Shown piece after piece: positions 62,200 through 64,000 of a DNA stretch of 64,000 bases (the first letter of the stretch is position 1; each line of letters starts with the position of its first letter). The stretch comes from Bacillota bacterium (GTDB taxonomy: Bacteria; Bacillota; Clostridia; Lachnospirales; Lachnospiraceae): positions 62,001 to 126,000 of the forward strand of contig JAEWMB010000039.1 in assembly GCA_023457255.1 (NCBI GenBank), written 5' to 3'. The notes beneath the pieces were generated by a model. It saw only the letters and a list, made by a program, of their open reading frames with translations, ran no database searches and was not told the origin of the DNA. The position numbers and the translations under genes are program-made.

Positions 62200-64000
62200 T
62201 TACACAAGAGCATGCTTTAACACTTCCTCCATAGAGGCAACACAAATGACTTCCATTCCCTCTGTTATTTCCTGCTCTAACTCTTCTAAATCCGGACGAT
62301 TTCTCTCAGGAATCAGAACCTTTTTTATCCCGGCATTCTTTGCAGCCAATAGTTTTTCTTTCAATCCACCGATTGGCAGTACTCGTCCACGAAGTGTTAT
62401 TTCTCCTGTCATAGCTGCTTTGGAATGTACCTTCCTCTCTGTAATGGCGGATAACATTGCCGTTGCCATTGTAATTCCTGCACTAGGTCCATCCTTTGGT
62501 GTAGCTCCTTCCGGGATATGAAGATGAATATCATTCTTTTGAAAATAATCTTCTGCTATTTTATATTCCTTACTTATAGATCGGATATAACTGATACCAA
62601 GCTGAGCAGATTCTTTCATTACATCCCCCATCTGCCCTGTCAGCAGAATTGCACCCTTTCCAGGCAATGTATTAACTTCTATCTGTAAAGTAGTTCCACC
62701 CACACTAGTCCAGGCAAGTCCGCACACAATTCCTACTTCATCCTTTTGATTTGCCATTTCATAATAATACTTTGGTTTTCCAAGATAAACAATAATATTC
62801 CTATCGGTCACCTTAATCTTTGTTGATTTCGCAGTTACGCTAACCTCTTCCGGCTCTTTTGCAGCCGCTACTTCACTATCGCTTTCGTTGGGAATGCGTA
62901 TCTTTCCTCTAGCAGCTTTTTTAAAATCAATATCTTGTTTCGCCTCTTGCTCCAATAACTCTCTGGCACATTTTCTGCATACTTCCGATATTTTTCGTTC
63001 TAAGCTGCGAACTCCTGCTTCCTTCGTATAGTCACTAATAATCTTCTTAAGTGCTTTCTCGGATATACTGATCTGATTTTTCTTCAAGCCATTCTTTTCT
63101 ATTTGTTTGCTAAGTAAATGCTTTTTTGCAATATAAAATTTTTCATTTTCCGTATAAGAACTTACTTCAATTATTTCCATACGATCCAGCAAAGGTTTTG
63201 GTATTGTTTGTGTTGAATTTGCAGTTGCCAAAAACAATACTTCCGACAGGTCGACTGGGATTTCCACATAGTGATCAACAAAATGGCAATTTTGTTCAGA
63301 ATCCAGAACCTCTAACATAGCCGAAGCGGTATCACCTTTATAATCCGAGCTCATCTTATCAATCTCATCCAGAAGCATCAGAGGGTTTTTCACTTTTGCT
63401 TGCTTAAGCCCAGTAACGATTCGACCCGGAAGAGCACCAACATAGGTTCTTCGGTGCCCCCTAATCTCTGCTTCATCTCTGACTCCACCAAGACTAATAC
63501 GAACATATTCTTTATGAAGAGCCTTTGCAATAGACCTTGCAATTGATGTTTTTCCGGTTCCCGGAGGACCAACAAGGCAGATAATCGGGCTGTCACCTTT
63601 CTTTGTTAATTGACGGACTGCTAAGAAATCAAGCACACGCTCCTTCACTTTTTTTAATCCATAATGCTCTGCTTCAAGAATTTCTTTTGCATATGCCAAA
63701 TCCATAAAATCTTGGCTGGCTTTATCCCAAGGCAGACTAAGTAATGTTTCTACATATCCTCTTGCAACAGCACTTTCTGAATTACTTCCGGCAACATTTT
63801 GAAAGCGTTCGATTTCCTTTTTTATTTTTTCCTTTACTTCACCGCTTGCAACAAGTTCCTTCAACTGATCCAAATACTGCATAACATCAGAAACTGAACT
63901 CGTCTCACCAAGTTCTTCCTTAATGACCTTAAGTTGTTCCCTCATTATGTATTCTTTCTGATTTTTGTCAACTTTATCCTTAACCTTATTCTGAAGCTCC
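62200..64000 (-). CDS. lon: Lon ATP-dependent protease, N-terminus cut by window end
   Basis: The frame stays open to base 64000 (ELQNKVKDKVDKNQKEYIM precedes the internal Met at 63945), so the gene continues upstream of the window. About 600 C-terminal residues are present: AAA+ Walker A GPPGTGKTSIARSIAKAL, Walker B PLMLLDEIDKM, the sensor region and the protease domain with catalytic Ser in PKDGPSAGIT and Lys in LPIGGLKEKLLAAK. It degrades misfolded and regulatory proteins in the cytoplasm. A short insert (about 15 charged residues, ESDSEVAAAKEPEEV) sits between the ATPase and protease parts. Confidence 0.96.
   Translation of the reverse strand, partial: ELQNKVKDKVDKNQKEYIMREQLKVIKEELGETSSVSDVMQYLDQLKELVASGEVKEKIKKEIERFQNVAGSNSESAVARGYVETLLSLPWDKASQDFMDLAYAKEILEAEHYGLKKVKERVLDFLAVRQLTKKGDSPIICLVGPPGTGKTSIARSIAKALHKEYVRISLGGVRDEAEIRGHRRTYVGALPGRIVTGLKQAKVKNPLMLLDEIDKMSSDYKGDTASAMLEVLDSEQNCHFVDHYVEIPVDLSEVLFLATANSTQTIPKPLLDRMEIIEVSSYTENEKFYIAKKHLLSKQIEKNGLKKNQISISEKALKKIISDYTKEAGVRSLERKISEVCRKCARELLEQEAKQDIDFKKAARGKIRIPNESDSEVAAAKEPEEVSVTAKSTKIKVTDRNIIVYLGKPKYYYEMANQKDEVGIVCGLAWTSVGGTTLQIEVNTLPGKGAILLTGQMGDVMKESAQLGISYIRSISKEYKIAEDYFQKNDIHLHIPEGATPKDGPSAGITMATAMLSAITERKVHSKAAMTGEITLRGRVLPIGGLKEKLLAAKNAGIKKVLIPERNRPDLEELEQEITEGMEVICVASMEEVLKHALV

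Noticed and set aside
1..64000. CRISPR arrays, insertion sequences, prophage, tRNA or rRNA genes
   Set aside because: I saw no regularly spaced repeats, transposase or phage proteins, and no tRNA or rRNA pattern by eye. tRNA genes could be missed without a covariance search.

Overview
The window looks like chromosomal DNA of an anaerobic, low-GC clostridium of the Lachnospiraceae type, close in flavour to the plant-fibre fermenters (Lachnoclostridium/Clostridium phytofermentans). The reasons are a GH94 cellobiose-type phosphorylase, DUF4364 and DUF6145 proteins, a Rho with a long Asn/Arg-rich insert, CoaX-type pantothenate kinase, strong AGGAGG ribosome sites and many long intrinsic-terminator hairpins. 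This placement is inference; no rRNA or tRNA gene is present. No CRISPR array, phage or insertion sequence was seen.

Layout. 1-4.5 kb: end of a lipoprotein gene and a heterodimeric ABC exporter. 5.0-9.6 kb: a zinc-uptake operon (Fur-family regulator, small Cys/His membrane protein, ZnuA-ZnuC-ZnuB, lipoprotein) behind one sigma-A promoter carrying a perfect 7-1-7 Fur-type operator. 9.8-15 kb: an oligopeptide/nickel-type ABC importer with a fused double ATPase. 15.4-18 kb: cellobiose-type phosphorylase. 18.5-21.4 kb: two membrane-anchored proteins of unknown function. 21.5-40.2 kb: housekeeping genes, nearly all on the minus strand (asd, dusB, coaX, argF, patatin lipase, pgi, a Lys/Glu-rich coiled-coil membrane protein, an rRNA/tRNA 2'-O-methyltransferase, prfA, prmC, a DUF1385 protein, rpmE, rho). 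40.5-43.8 kb: plus-strand malic enzyme, radical SAM TIGR01212, DUF4364 and HIT genes. 57.9-64 kb: aromatic-acid-exporter-like protein, an unknown protein, a MATE pump, ysxC and lon (cut by the window end).

The most interesting part is 43.9-57.5 kb, an accessory biosynthetic cluster on the minus strand. Its genes, in transcription order, are: a LytTR regulator with Asn in place of the phospho-acceptor Asp; a stand-alone acyl-carrier-like protein; two radical SAM/SPASM enzymes; three tiny Cys-rich peptide genes (34, 34 and 40 residues) with a C-C-x6-C-C-x7-C pattern, which I translated by hand; an unknown 256-residue protein; a BtrH_N-type acyltransferase/cysteine-fold protein; a third radical SAM/SPASM enzyme; an NRPS-like adenylation-carrier didomain whose hand-read specificity code is nearly the canonical glycine code; and two ABC exporters. 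I read this as a ribosomally made, radical-SAM-modified peptide (RiPP) system fused with carrier-protein chemistry: glycine may be activated on a carrier and passed on by the BtrH-like protein in a butirosin-like way. The peptide cassette is also bracketed by a perfect 16-bp inverted repeat. Parts of the toolkit resemble the clostridial 'Clo7bot/CcpM' peptide-maturation systems, but the glycine A-T enzyme, the BtrH-like protein, three SPASM enzymes and this peptide pattern in one unit are not something I recognise as described.
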